NCBI RefSeq assembly: GCF_008831285.2
Contig: NC_045139.1
Location: 12,870,704 to 12,934,703, forward strand
Length of the DNA stretch: 64,000 nucleotides
Direction: 5' to 3'
DNA from: Nymphaea colorata
Lineage: Eukaryota > Streptophyta > Magnoliopsida > Nymphaeales > Nymphaeaceae
The position numbers and the translations under genes are program-made. This document shows positions 49,601-61,424 of this stretch, in pieces (the first letter of the stretch is position 1; each line of letters begins with the position of its first letter). Under the pieces are notes generated by a model. That model ran no database searches. It saw nothing but the letters and a program-made list of their open reading frames with translations, and was not told the origin of the DNA.

Positions 49601-52600
49601 ATCAACTTATGGAATCATGAACATGCCTAACAATAGCAAACTTTATGAACATTGCAGCTCTCTTACTTTTGTTTTGACAAATCCAGCTTGTAAAGTCCTT
49701 CACTACTGGGACCTTTCTATGGACTGGACCTTGTAGTCTTATCCTTAACATAACAAACATTTAGGTGAACCTCAAGACATAATTATCTTTAGCAAATTTT
49801 GAACTGAAAGGAAACATCTAGTAATACTTGAAACATGCAAAATATCATCCAAATCAATTTCTAACTAATTCTAGAAGAGCCAATATTAGAAATATGAAAA
49901 CTTAATCAATCACCAATCTTCTTCATATTCTGCACATAAGATAGATTATTTATATCACTCGTAATGTGATGTGTAGCCTCCAAGCTTTAATACCGATTGT
50001 TATCCACAGAAGTCTGATTTTGTATTTTTTTCAAAGATTTCATTGAAGGCATTTGCACCTTTGCCTTTTTCTTTGAACAAATTCATGTAAGCCAAACAAT
50101 GTTTTGTAGTATTTCCCATTTTTTTACATATTTGAATGGTCAGCCTTTTTTTGCCTTGAAAGTTTTTCCTTTTTCCTTGATTATTTCTTCCTTGGCCACC
50201 ACCATAGTTTGCACTTTGAACAAAATTTTGTTTTGCCATGTTGCAAATGACATAAAGGATTCAATAGCTAAATCATCACAATCTTGCGCTTTCAAATTAG
50301 CTTCTTCCATAAGCAAAAGACCTTGTAATTCCTGTATGGAAATAGACTACTTCATTGTTTTTATATTGATGCAAAGAGCATGACATTCACTTGATAATCC
50401 TCTAAGAATTTGAAGAATGAGGTCTTCATTGGTTTGGATGCAATGGCTACTTGGTCAACAATGTTTTCGGCCTTACTAATATAAGAATCCATGGAAATCA
50501 ATCTTTTTTAAGATCTTGTATTTGACTTTTGAATTACATTACATGAGATGTTGAATGGGCAGCATATGACTGATTTAATGCATGCCAACTTCAGCCAAAG
50601 ATTTGAGGCCAATAATCTGCATCTAGATTTCCTCTGACAACGATGACTGATTAAACTTAATAAAAGTTGGTACCATCAGAGCTAGTCAATATATTGATCA
50701 TTGGTTTCATTAGTTCTCTCTTTCAGCATTGGAGGCGATAGTTTTGACCCATCAACAAGTCTTATTAGATTAAATGAAATTAATATGGGAGGAAATTGAG
50801 ACTCCTATGTTAAATAATCTTTTGTTGCTAATTTGATAAAGAGTAACTGCTTCACTTGATGGAAGTTTGGCTTTAGATTTAGATCTAGTCACGTACTACT
50901 AAAATTGATTCACTTGAATCCAAACCCTTATTTTCACCTCAAGGACCCATCTAGAACATGCTAAAGCATTATTGACACCTTGGTTTCAATATAAAATCTA
51001 GTTTAAAAGTTTTTTTGATGCAAAAAATCTCATGTTTGAACCTTGAAGGGACCATGACGCCAAAGGGGACATCTAGGAAGCTACAAGAGGGTGGGGCCAA
51101 AGGCATCATAGTAGCAAAGAATGGAACGTAGAAACCTCGAGGATATGAAATAGAGGGGAGTTATCATTTCGAAGAACAACTAAATCAAGAAATAGAGGAA
51201 GGGCAGAGATAATAGTTTGCTAAAAATGCAACATAAACTTGGCCAGCAGGTAGGTGCTTAGGAAGCAGGCTAGTTGAGATAGTATTTGGGTAAAAGAAGA
51301 GTATGAAGGGGCAGCCAAAGGTGGTAAGATGCCACCAGAAAGAGTAGAGCATTACCTATCCAAGTTCAGAACACCTACACCACCCATGTTATGTGGCTTC
51401 ATGACAATATTTTGATGAACAAGACAGAAAACATGACTATTAGAACCCTATAATAAGTAGCAAAAAATAAGGTTGAAATAATTAAACGTAGCTATAGGTG
51501 GTCCAAAGAAAGAGAGAACATGCAAGGGAAGAGAAACAAAGTTATTTTAAAATAAAGTGATCCTACCAATAAGTAATAGTTGCTTACTTGGATTCTTGAG
51601 AGAATGAGATGCTTAAGATGATTCCAAAAAAGGGTGGATAGGTGGGTGAGGCAATGATGACACCCAAATAGTTAAAAGGTGAATGTGCTTCACTACAACC
51701 AAAGCAACTCTAGGCAAAAAAATGATAGTAGCAAGAGAGGCAATTGAGAAGAGAGCTAGCATTTATAAGTGCTAGTGGTAAGCCCAAAGACAAACTCAAA
51801 GTTCCTAAGAAGCAACTTGATATGGGAGGTTTGCTAATAGGTGGCAACACCAAAAAAAAGGAAAATCATTGACATATAAAATTTTGGATAAGGAGGTAGG
51901 CTGGTGAAGAGAGACCATCAGGAAGTGAGAGGATGCAGTAGAGTGAAACAAAAAGCCTCATTCAGAAAAAATAATGCTCTTTTTGTGTATTGGCAAGAGG
52001 CTCATACATTTGACTCAAGGTGATGTTCAAATTCTTTTGAAAAAAAATTCTTCTTTGTTGTTTGATTGGACTATTTCAATGGATTCACCAAGTTGCCTTT
52101 CTACCAGAAGCTTGAAATTGAAGAAGCATTGATAGATAACCAATATAAATTTCAATGAAAATATCTAAGTGAATCTCAAAAAATTATCAACAATTAATAA
52201 AAAATATTTGTACCTTTCTTGAGATAAAATCGATGCTAGTCTCCACCACATCCATATGTATGAGTTCAAAAGGTTTTGTAGCATGTGAATTATATATTGG
52301 GCAAGAAGATTTATTAGCTTTTCTTGCCAAACATTGTTCACAATTGATTTAGAAATTAAGAAACTTACTCAAATAAGCTTAAGATATTTCAAAAAAGCAA
52401 TAATCTTTTTATTGGTATGACTAAATCAGTGGTGTCATTATCCATAAGATACTTGTGTCTCACTTGATTGAAAACATCACAAGCCTATGTGATGTATTCC
52501 AGCTTTCTATGGCTTACCCAAGTTGGACAGAGTTTATCATGCATTTTTTGACATCTAAGTATCTCCTTTTATGTCTTGAGATCCTTGATTAGAAAATCAA

Positions 52601-55600
52601 ATAGGGTAAACAGAAAACTACAATTATTATCAAATGTAAATCGCTTTAGATAAATCAGATTGTGTGCCATTTTTTAAACATGTAGAATTTTCTTAATATA
52701 AAAGAAGACCATTGAATCTTAATTGAAAGATCAGCGATACTAGATATGGATAAAAGCATACCACCAACCATAACTTAGTGCAATCCAACATAGGATTGTT
52801 TATTCAGCAAGTGTTCAGTATTGTTGACAATATTTTTGTCGCTCCAATGTAGAGGTCCCAATACTCACCCTCGATTCTTGCAAAGTCATAACTAAAAAAG
52901 CATGTAAGATGTCATAACATGTCTTTGCAGAATGCCCCTTTCTCTTATAGACACTATAGGACCTTTGCTATTGTAATGTTGCTTGTTTGAGGACTAATTA
53001 TCATTTCCTTGAAAAATATTTCTGTATTGATTCCTTCAATGACCCCTTACTCGATAGTGTCCTTGTCCTCGTGCATGACCATGAAAAGCACCAAATGCCA
53101 CCTAAGGGTTTTGTTTGTCCAACTAATCAGCTTCTATTGGTTTGATGATTTGTGGACACTTCTCTTTATTAAGAAGAGGGTCATAAAGTGCAGCAAATGA
53201 CAAATGCTTTGATAAGTAACAGTTGAAATGACAAAGTTTTTGCACTCAAAAGGAAGTCCATTCAACACCACTTGAATGAGATCATCTTTGGGAATGTAGT
53301 AGTCGGCAAAATCTACAACATCATTCAGGTGCTTTATTTTCTCCAAATAGGTCACAGTATCCTTGTTCTCTTTCTTAAAAAACATAACTTCTTTTCTTGT
53401 CAACATAATAGGAAGAGGTGACTGTGAACTGCAAGACCTTTCAAGTGAAGCCCATGCATCACATGCTAAGCAAGATCTGGCGATGGCCTAATCCAGCTTC
53501 ATGCAAATTTATCAAACTTAATTCTTCCATGCAACGAACTCAAGGTTGAGTTTCCTTTGCCATTTTTGGTGATTTTCTCATATGGAGGTTGTGTAGAGTC
53601 ATTAAAAAAAGAAATCAGCAAGTCTTGTGAAATCATTATGGATTCAAATTGACTCATCCACAAAAGTAGTTATCCTTGGTAAACTTGACAAAAACGAAAC
53701 TGTTGATGGCATTTCATTTGGTTGAAGATGTTTTGGCCATGATGTTGTGAGCCATGGATTGTAAAACCATAAAAGCGAAATAGATCGCTAAAGAGATGAA
53801 CACACAATGAAGAATGCTTTCTTGTGTGTATTGGCAAGAGACTATAACTCATTAATGTAATGTTCAATCATTACAACAACCTTAAACGATATCCAATGTA
53901 ACAAATCTTGAAATAATACATATTTGAATTTACAATAGATAACAATCAGACCTTGACTTATTTATCCAGTTGAAATCGTCGACTCATTTATCTAGAATAA
54001 TTCTTTCTTCTTATTTCTCCTTGATACTCTAAAAGTCCCTAACGATCAACAATATTAAAGAAAAGGGAAGAAGAGGTTCCTTGAAGCAAAGAACTTAATG
54101 TAGATAAAAAAAAATTGCTAATTTAACAAATAGTGGAAATAGTATAGTGACAAACAAGAGATTGGATGTAATCACAAAAACTGGGGCCAATGTGCAACTT
54201 ATGCAAGATGCTGAAAAGGAAGTCTCAGATAATAGAATAAAAAATTAAATATATTGAGTTGGGGAGAAATAAGGGCATCCCTTCAGAGTGGAGGAAGTGT
54301 GACTTTGTTGACAAGGAAGACTACGTGACATAGGTAATGACCCAAGGTAGAACCCATTTGAAAGAGGTTGGTAATGGAGGGAAGAAGAGGTACGTTGTGA
54401 CTAGCAAGGAGCTTATCAATCATCTTGTAGGGTGTCCCAACAAGGGAGCAGCCTTTTTGGAAAGAAGGGCATGACAATCTTATCAAATTCCTTCTAAAGG
54501 ACCAAAAAAAATTATGAAAGTAATTAGCAATGTCCTACTAGTAAAACTCCCAATGACAAAAGAACTCAGGCAGAAAACCACCAATACCAGGAAACATACC
54601 GATCTAGGCATCAAACAACTAATCAATGGCAAGTGCATGGGAGATAGTAAAGGTCAGGAGATGGAGATTAAAGTGGGTCGCAGACAGCAAGTGGATGACT
54701 TGAATTGAAGACCTAAAGGTAAGAGGTCATCTCTCAAAACAAGGACACTACCAATGCAAAGCATGGAAACCCAAGCAACTCACATATTCTGGGAAGCGGT
54801 GAACCAAAAAACACATTGATTGCCCTAGCCAAGGTCGATAGCAGTGAAATTAGAAACTTTTTGATCTGGTGCACTAATACAAAGTAATTAAGTTCATTTT
54901 AAACCTTCCAAAAAAAATCTTAATTCCTAATAGTGAATCACTGAGGGCCACCATTACGTAATAAGTCAAATTAAAATGGACTGCTTTGTGCAGGCCACTC
55001 AGGGTCAAAATCGTAGCCAGAGAAGGTTGCAGATGTTTGAAGCTAAGAGAGCTTCCTAGGAGGAGATATCAACAAACCTGCATCGAAGGAGGAAGGACTT
55101 CTAAAAGTAGGGCTTGGTTCTGAACAATATGGATGCAACCTATGGGAAAGGTGTAAAGTGGTCCACCTACTTGAGACTGGCAAAGACCACCCATGTGGGA
55201 TGAAGCTACTACATGAGCTCAAGTTTGAAAAGGTGTGAGCATGAGGTAGGATGCACATGGGCAGAATTTTTTGGGGAGGAATGGTGCATGATTTGAAAGG
55301 TGATGCAGATCGTCAAAAACATGAAGCAAGGGGGAATAGGAAAGCACCTCAAGATGGAATATCAGAAAACGGCCCAAACAATGAAACAACTGCTGTTGTT
55401 TATTATTGGACCATGTGTAGGCCGCATCATGCAAGAAAGCATAAAAAGGCAATGTCCTGAACAAAGTTTGCAGATTTTCTCGAAGGAAAGCTTCACACGC
55501 CGTGGGCACGGTGCACAGTCAAGGAGGAAATGACATTTTGACAATTTGTTAAAGAGAAATGTCCTCTATATTTTTTTTAATTCTTTTCATTTTCATTTTT

Positions 55601-57480
55601 GTCTTTACAAAAATTTTATTTTTTGGGTGTGAACTAAGGGTATTTTAGTTATTAACGATATTGGCACACAAAAAATTATGCACCAATATGGCGCATATAA
55701 TCAGGTTCGGATTTCCTCATGTAGCTTGATGGAAAAACATGAACGGAGGAGTCTTCTGGGAACAACAAGCAATTGAATTCACCTCAAACAGCCAAAGGGC
55801 AAAGGCATGAGCATGGCCAAACGAAGCACGACTCAAAGGTGCTTCTCTCATGAGAGCGAAGGTACATGGACTTTAAATATATAGTAGACAACATATTGGA
55901 CCAGGAGAAAATGAGAGAGCATTTTATTTTGCTGGTCATCTACGGTCATGCCATCGTGGGAGAAACCCTTATTTAATCAAAAGCACTTGCGCATATATAG
56001 GAAGCAGTAAAACAAAATCACATTGGACATTTGAGTAGTTTTTACCTTTGTCTTCAGCACGTTGACATGCTCCAATATCATTTTCCTCTGCCCAGATGAA
56101 ATTCATATAGTTAGATGAGTCTTCAATTGATCTACTTTGTGACACATTTAGAACAAGATGTGCACTATTTTGCAAATCATGCACACACACACATGCTCCT
56201 AAATGACTTGAAGGAGATCTATTTTGCGAGAAGTACGACGACTTTTTATGAACTGAAAGCATGATAACTTTATGAAAAATGTTGTCCTTTAATGATTATA
56301 TATATATATAATCTTTTCGCTGCTAGGTTTCTGTCAAGTGCAGTTTTAAAGGTAATTGTTCAAGCATAGTGGAAATTGAATTATGGCTTCCGAGGGCGAT
56401 GACTCAACTTGTAGTGTCTTTCTCGTTGAGCCCTCATAGAAAAACGATCGAGGTACAAATTCTTTTATTGAATTGGCATTTAATGTTGGATGGCTTGTGC
56501 CATCTGGTGGGGTTTTGTTAAAGGGAGCATGAATGGGCAGATCTAGGAATGCCTGGTCTTTTGGAAAGATATTCATAGTCATGACACTAGGTATTTAGGG
56601 CAGAAGCAGCATCAGTTGGAAGCTACCGCAAGTTTCTCGACGGGGGACCTGGGTCCTAAAATTAGGCGTCAGGCCAGGCTGGGGCCTGGGTTGTAGAGAG
56701 TCTGGCTGGGCCTGGGCTGCACGCATGGGCGGCAATCTGGCCCAAGCCCAACTTCTTATGGGCACCGATGTTCTAGCCTTAATAGTGGTTTGTTCCACCA
56801 TGGGATGGCAGTGCCTCAGCATTGGTAGTGCTGCTCTCTCTCTCTCTCTCTCTTCGGCGAGGAAGTGGAGACAGAGAAATTGCATCATTTCACAGGAAGA
56901 CTAGACAGAGCTAGAATTATGGAGCAGGATGATATAAAGGGTTTGTTAGGTTTACTTGGCACTTCCTTCCGTTCGAAAGGAGTACATTTTTACGTGTGAA
57001 ATAAAAATTAATCTAGCTAGCTAGGGATAAGAGGTTTTGTATGCCCAAGGTATGCACTTGAATTGTAGTTTATTGCAAGAATGTATTACCTTGTTCCACT
57101 GGTTTAAGGTTCACGGACCTTTCCAACTATTTTTTAGGTCATTTTCTCATAAATTCAACTTTGTCACGAATGATGGGGAATATCTGAATCTTACATGACT
57201 CAAGAAAAAAATCATGAAAATCTGTTAGTCTTAGCTTTCTTGGCATACAAAATCTAATCTACGTCTTAGGTTTTCATGACATCCTTTGTGTTTATGTTTC
57301 AAACATTTCACATCCATATGTGCAGTAAGATATATAGTTACAATATCAGGCAGTGCAATCGGAAGTCCCTCGAACCTCAACCGAAACAACTAGTGCATCC
57401 AATTAAAATTTTTCAAAGCATATATATATATATGTGTGTGTGTGTCTGTGTCTGTGTCTGTGTACACACACACACACCCC

Positions 57481-57511
<31 letters not shown>

Positions 57512-60064
57512 TGTTTTGCCTTTCTAGAGCGAACGCGTTCGGCTCCAATCTTCAGCTGGCGTTCCAGCTTCTTTAGTTCCTTCATCCGAAGAGGCAACAA
57601 GTCCTCTCCATTCAGGTGCCTGAAATGATGCCACGAAAAATGCTCAAAGATAGCATCATATGCCTGCCAATTCAGCGTCTCTCTCTCTCTCTTCCCCTGC
57701 CTCAATATAATGTGAATATGTAGGAAGCTTACCTCTGCGCTTCTTCAAGGGACTTTGAGGACTTTTCCAAGTGCTGCATTTCTGCCTTCCAATACTAACA
57801 AGACCAACAGAGCAGCCATCAGTAACCAAACTTAGACTGATATTAGTTATACTAGTCTCGACTGCGTGACTTTGTACTCGAAGCAAGGAAATACTTTTTC
57901 TTGGGGAGATCCATCCAATTAGAAAATAAAACAAAAGTTGCAACAAATTGGCATTAATAAGAAGCAAACTTGTCCAAAAAGGAAGATTACCTCCATTCTT
58001 CTTACTTGCTGGTCTTGGGTTTCAGCCATTCCTATTGAACTCCTATAACGTGAGATTGTCCTAGTTACTCTGCAGAACACAAAGATGATGAAGATAACAA
58101 GTTCATCATTACTTGACTGCACATGCAGATCAGGATTTGAAAAAATAATTTGAATCATTTGTCATAGATTCAAACGGCTTTTAATATTAAACGTTAAAAT
58201 CTTGCGTATGGGAATGCAAAATAACCATAGTGCTCCTGCTCGGCCGTGAAGCACCATAGAAGGTGAGAGAAGTAAAAAAAAAAGCTCAATTAACCAAAAT
58301 ATCCATTTCTTTTCAAAAATAACAAAATGCCCCAAAATCTCGTTGCTGTATATTTGTTGTGTTCTTTCACGGATGATGCAATGCAATGCAGTGCAAAGTT
58401 ACGAGGGTGCCCCGATCAATCAAAGGTAAAGCTTCCCCTGCCCCCTTACAAGGGCAAAAAAGCTCCAAAATCTTTTTGGTGCATATGTAGGTAAAGAAAG
58501 GATCCACATTTTTAGCTAGGCAGTTCAATTTTCAAACGTTTTATGTAGAAAGAGGTTTTAGAGTCTAACAACAACTATGTATTTTCTGCCAAGGCAACAA
58601 AGGGAAAGTACTACGAGATGTGGGAGATATTTTACTCCAAGCAGGTTATATGCATCGCATAATGCACAAAAAATTGTGCACTGTGGTGTAATAACCAGAA
58701 CACCTCTAATCAGTACCAATTGGACCACCATACTAAAGCAAAAAATAAGGTAGTGAAAATTTTACAAGTCCAAACAAGACATTTCTTTTTTGAAGATTTT
58801 TAAAATATCCCAACTGACATCTTTTTTTTTTTCACTGTATATCTGGTGCATGCACCATCTTGGTGCACAACAACTCATCCGCGTATTTACATGTAGTAAT
58901 AGTGGCAAATAGGCATGGAAGGTCGAGCCAGAGACAAGGGGGCCCAGCAAGAGCGATGGCCACCTGAGATTTTAAATTTACATCTTCAAACCTGGAAGTT
59001 TCGCCCTTCGGCCCCTACAAGCATTTTTGAAAAATATATTGACCAGATGCCTCAACCGTTCGTCCCCCTCAAAACCAAATATTCCGCCTCCATCCTTGTA
59101 GGTTTAGACTAAGCAAATCAGTATGTTAGATTCTTTTGCATGTAGAAATCAACACCTGCGCACTTAAAATACATTCACATGCTTCATGTACTTATCAACG
59201 TAACAAGATTCACTTTCAAAGAATCCACTGGTATGTTTGGTAGCTTTGATATCAGACCTGAGGCAGATATGAAATCTTAGTTTGTGAAATCCACTACTTG
59301 GGGTCCGATTCATGGTTCCAGCCATCAGGATATCTATGGCTTTTTGATCCTGCCTTGGAGTGGGTGTAACATCAGGCTAATGGATCGCACGGTCAAACAA
59401 TAATTTTCATTCAGAACCCTCAATATAAGGCTATTTTCAAGTCCCAGACACTAACAATTATGAATTTCAATCCAAAAGGGGAGGGGTCTAACATCAGATC
59501 CGAGGTAAACAGATATACTCTTCTCTTATAAGACATACTGTTATTTTAAAGAACATGAAATGAACAATCTTTCCAAAGCCAAAATGGACGCACACACATA
59601 TGCTTCCTTTGACATAATTTCTAACTCCACCTGCAACTGCAAAGGGAACAGACTGGAAAGAGGAAGGGCCCTGTTTTAGATAAGAAGAGGCTGTGTTACG
59701 GATTTGATGTGTGGAAGATATGAAGGATTTGTTGCGCTGGATAAGGTTAGACACGTGGATGAATATAAAGACCATTGCGAGCGTAAGCAGAAACAGCTTC
59801 CTCCGGCGCAGGGAAGGAAGAAAAAGATAAATTAATGCCGGAAAAGTGGAAAGACAGACAAAAGATGAAAGGAAGTACGAACTCATCGCTGGCGTACTGA
59901 TAGAGCCTGCCGGACGGCGAGAAGATGATGAGAGAGACCTCGACGTCGCAGAGCAGGGAGAGCTCAAAGGCCTTCTTGAGCAGCCCATTTCGTCTCTTGG
60001 AGAAGGTGACCTGCCTGGACGTCACGTTCTCGATCCTCTTGAGCTCCACCTTCCCCCTTCCCAT
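46370..60064 (-). CDS. MIKC-type MADS-box transcription factor, 7 exons, SOC1/TM3-like MADS domain
   Basis: Minus-strand exons: 59883-60064, 57991-58069, 57733-57794, 57520-57619, 56046-56087, 46577-46618, 46370-46477. Lengths are 182, 79, 62, 100, 42, 42 and 108 nt, the classic MIKC pattern, giving 204 residues and a stop. Exon 1 encodes the MADS domain (1-60), containing [20 protein letters not shown], which most resembles the SOC1/TM3 clade. Exon 2 is the I region (RTISRYRSS). Exons 3-6 form the K domain: [20 protein letters not shown], then [33 protein letters not shown] and [14 protein letters not shown], with coiled-coil heptad spacing. The C-terminal exon is short and lacks the usual SOC1 tail motif, so the clade is uncertain. 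Intron 4 seems to begin with GC instead of GT. Intron 5 is 9.4 kb and full of retroelement remnants. No stop or frameshift was found in the exons. Family members bind CArG boxes as dimers in the nucleus. Confidence 0.5.
47280..50760 (-). pseudogene. Degenerate Ty1/copia element in MADS intron 5
   Basis: Minus strand from high to low coordinates: gag (50760-50000) ending in a zinc knuckle region with [11 protein letters not shown] (first Cys replaced), integrase pieces (about 49500: [11 protein letters not shown]), RT (47854-48057: [16 protein letters not shown]) and RNase H (47322-47519: YRDADWAGS and ISWSSKK). Order is gag-IN-RT-RH, as in copia. Every domain has stops or frameshifts. LTRs were not identified. 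A 32-bp tandem duplication occurs at 48287-48350. Confidence 0.5.
48287..48350. repeat. 32-bp perfect tandem duplication
   Basis: Units 48287-48318 and 48319-48350 are identical and start GTCTACCTTTTATTTAACC. It lies in the copia relic between its integrase and RT remains. Confidence 0.5.
51030..51960 (-). pseudogene. LINE reverse transcriptase C-terminal fragment
   Basis: The minus strand reads in shifted frames FNYLGV, then LLIGRITLF-like, [11 protein letters not shown], and [13 protein letters not shown] near 51380. This order matches the segment after the catalytic domain in plant L1-type ORF2 (YLG, GRITLI, MGGLG). Many stops. Boundaries are approximate. Confidence 0.5.
51965..53880 (-). 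pseudogene. Second Ty1/copia remnant (gag to integrase)
   Basis: The gag domain at 53134-53406 has [20 protein letters not shown] and [14 protein letters not shown] (copia gag). A knuckle remnant [11 protein letters not shown] is near 52950. Pre-integrase sequence [20 protein letters not shown] lies near 52290, then HMDVVET. RT and RNase H are missing. A similar segment, GTGTATTGGCAAGAG, appears at both ends (about 51985 and 53827), possibly a repeat boundary. Confidence 0.5.
54240..54760 (-). pseudogene. Probable LINE reverse transcriptase N-terminal fragment
   Basis: On the minus strand [16 protein letters not shown] near 54560 resembles the PGPDGF block of LINE RT. Downstream frames 54283-54486 are similar in layout to the next RT blocks but are badly decayed. 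Support is weak. It could be the other half of the LINE at 51030-51960, split by the copia insertion. Confidence 0.5.
56088..57519 (-). other. MADS-box intron 4
   Basis: A 1432-nt intron between the exon with the GC donor and the 42-nt exon 5. Its first part holds a compound microsatellite (57420-57508). A second CT run sits at 56826-56852. A minus open frame at 56595-56888 is low complexity. I see no recognisable element. Confidence 0.5.
57420..57508. repeat. Compound microsatellite in MADS intron 4
   Basis: TA, TG, CTGTGT, ACAC and GA runs in succession on the plus strand. On the transcribed (minus) strand the CT run starts about 12 bases inside the intron. Confidence 0.5.
57510..57523 (-). 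promoter_or_regulatory. Probable non-canonical GC 5' splice site of MADS intron 4
   Basis: Reading the minus strand, exon 4 reaches its usual 100 nt at AGAAAG (last base 57520) and is followed by GCAAAA, not GT. GC-AG introns are a known minor class whose donors usually read AG|GCAAGT; this one matches at positions +1 to +4. Exon 5 (56046-56087) has a normal acceptor and the right phase. Ten bases past the junction a CT-rich microsatellite begins. If the intron is retained, the frame runs on into a Leu/Ser repeat tail and ends soon after. Confidence 0.5.
58070..59882 (-). other. MADS-box intron 1
   Basis: A first intron of 1813 nt, between a donor reading GTTCGT after the MADS exon and a CTGCAG acceptor. 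Long first introns often carry regulatory sites in MIKC genes. I see two similar segments near 59255 and 59488 (ATCAGACCTGAGG and ATCAGATCCGAGG) but no element I can classify. Confidence 0.5.
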
Positions 60065-60349
60065 CGCCCTTGCTCGCTTTCAAGAAGAAGATGAAGAAGA
60101 GAGAAGTTAAGCAGAAACAGGGAAGGGCTGCTGGAACTTAACTGCTATGCCCAGATCTCCTTGTTTATGGTCACATATTTAACATGTCAAATGTGCACCC
60201 ACTTGCTGCTACTGCAGTACAATTTTATCCTGTACCTTCTTTTCTGCTGCTCAGTTCACTAGTTTATTTACAGTAAGAATCTTAGAGCCCTTGATTCTAT
60301 TTCTCGTACATGTCATGGTGGATGTATGAGATCAATCATTCATATATAT

Positions 60350-60369
60350 CTCTCTCTCTCTCTCTCTCT
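60350..60369 (+). repeat. TC microsatellite upstream of the MADS gene
   Basis: TC run about 290 bases upstream of the MADS start codon, so GA on the gene's sense strand. GA tracts are common near plant promoters. Confidence 0.5.
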
Positions 60370-61286
60370 GGGAAGAGACTGCTTTTCTTTTTCCTTGGTA
60401 AGGAAAAAGCGTGACTAAAATCCTTATCAACATCATCATATTCTGGCTGGCTGGGAAGCAAGTGGTTGTGATGTAAGGTGATTTTATAAAAGGAAATGGT
60501 TGCAAGGATATGTTCTTAGTAATTGAAATTCCCATTTAGGGGCGACTTACCTTTCTGTGATGATTAATGCAGAAATTGGGCACCACATTTTTTGATATGT
60601 TAAGTACCGCCCTAACTTTTTGCATCTGTTCACGTAGAAAAACAATGGGCTGAGAGACATTAGTTTTATTGCATTTTTTTCCCCCTTTCTGCATGAATAA
60701 ATCAATAGCCCTACTCTATTTAGAAGGATAATCATATGTGAAAGACGCACATGTTCTGGAACGAAGAACTTTTAACATGAGGCCACATTCAAAATTAAAT
60801 TGGGCAAGATCAAAATATTCAGAAATGTGGATCTCGTTAATGCAGGAGTTGGCTGGTAAACATAAGAAATGTTTCCTAGGTGGAATTGACATAAATGTTG
60901 ATACATTGGCCATCGCTGATTTGACATAACCAAATCTTGTCGCGCAGTATACTTTTCAATTAAGGAATAGGACTTCTGAGTACAAACGCCGCCCGTATCT
61001 ATCCCACATTGGTAAAGCATATGTCTTGATTTTTGATAACTTCAAAGGTGATCATTTCACTTAATAAACCATCCATGCGCTCGGCTCATGGGTGGAAAGA
61101 GACATCCTGCGAACGATGAGATTCCAAGATAACGCGTGGAGATTAGTAAAATAATGAAGGATGAGGCAAGCGATGATTCGAAGCACTACGGCCAGTCATA
61201 TGTAGGTGAGAGAAAATGGATACTGTAGAATGAAATGAAACTGGAAAATGACATGATGGTCCCACTTCCACATCAAGGATACCTAA

Positions 61287-61424
61287 GGTGTTGCTTGGTA
61301 ATTGTAACACATTGTTACTGGCCTCAAATTGTATACTATAAAATGGTATGTTCATGAATTTGTCACATTTTTTAAAGTACATACATGAGATAGTAACAGT
61401 GTGTTATTATTGTCAAACGGCATC
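61287..61424. mobile_element. Tourist-like MITE
   Basis: A 138-bp segment with inverted ends GGTGTTGCTTGGTAATTG and GATGCCGTTTGACAATAA (complement), flanked by TAA on both sides (61284-61286, 61425-61427), the 3-bp target typical of PIF/Harbinger (Tourist) elements. The termini pair into a long hairpin. Confidence 0.5.

Larger units (their letters stand above)
46619..56045 (-). other. MADS-box intron 5, 9.4 kb, retroelement cluster
   Basis: The intron has a GT donor next to exon 5 (GTAAAA) and a TTTTCAG acceptor next to exon 6. It contains, all on the same strand as the gene, a Ty1/copia relic (47280-50760), a LINE relic (51030-51960), a second copia relic (51965-53880) and a probable LINE relic (54240-54760). 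The stretches 46619-47280 and 54760-56045 have no recognised coding content. Confidence 0.5.

Noticed and set aside
56046-56087. MADS gene truncated after exon 5 (pseudogene reading)
   Set aside because: Exons 6 and 7 with correct phase and K-domain sequence were found at 46370-46618.
59846-60110. Plus-strand frames opposite the MADS domain
   Set aside because: Antisense shadows of MADS exon 1.
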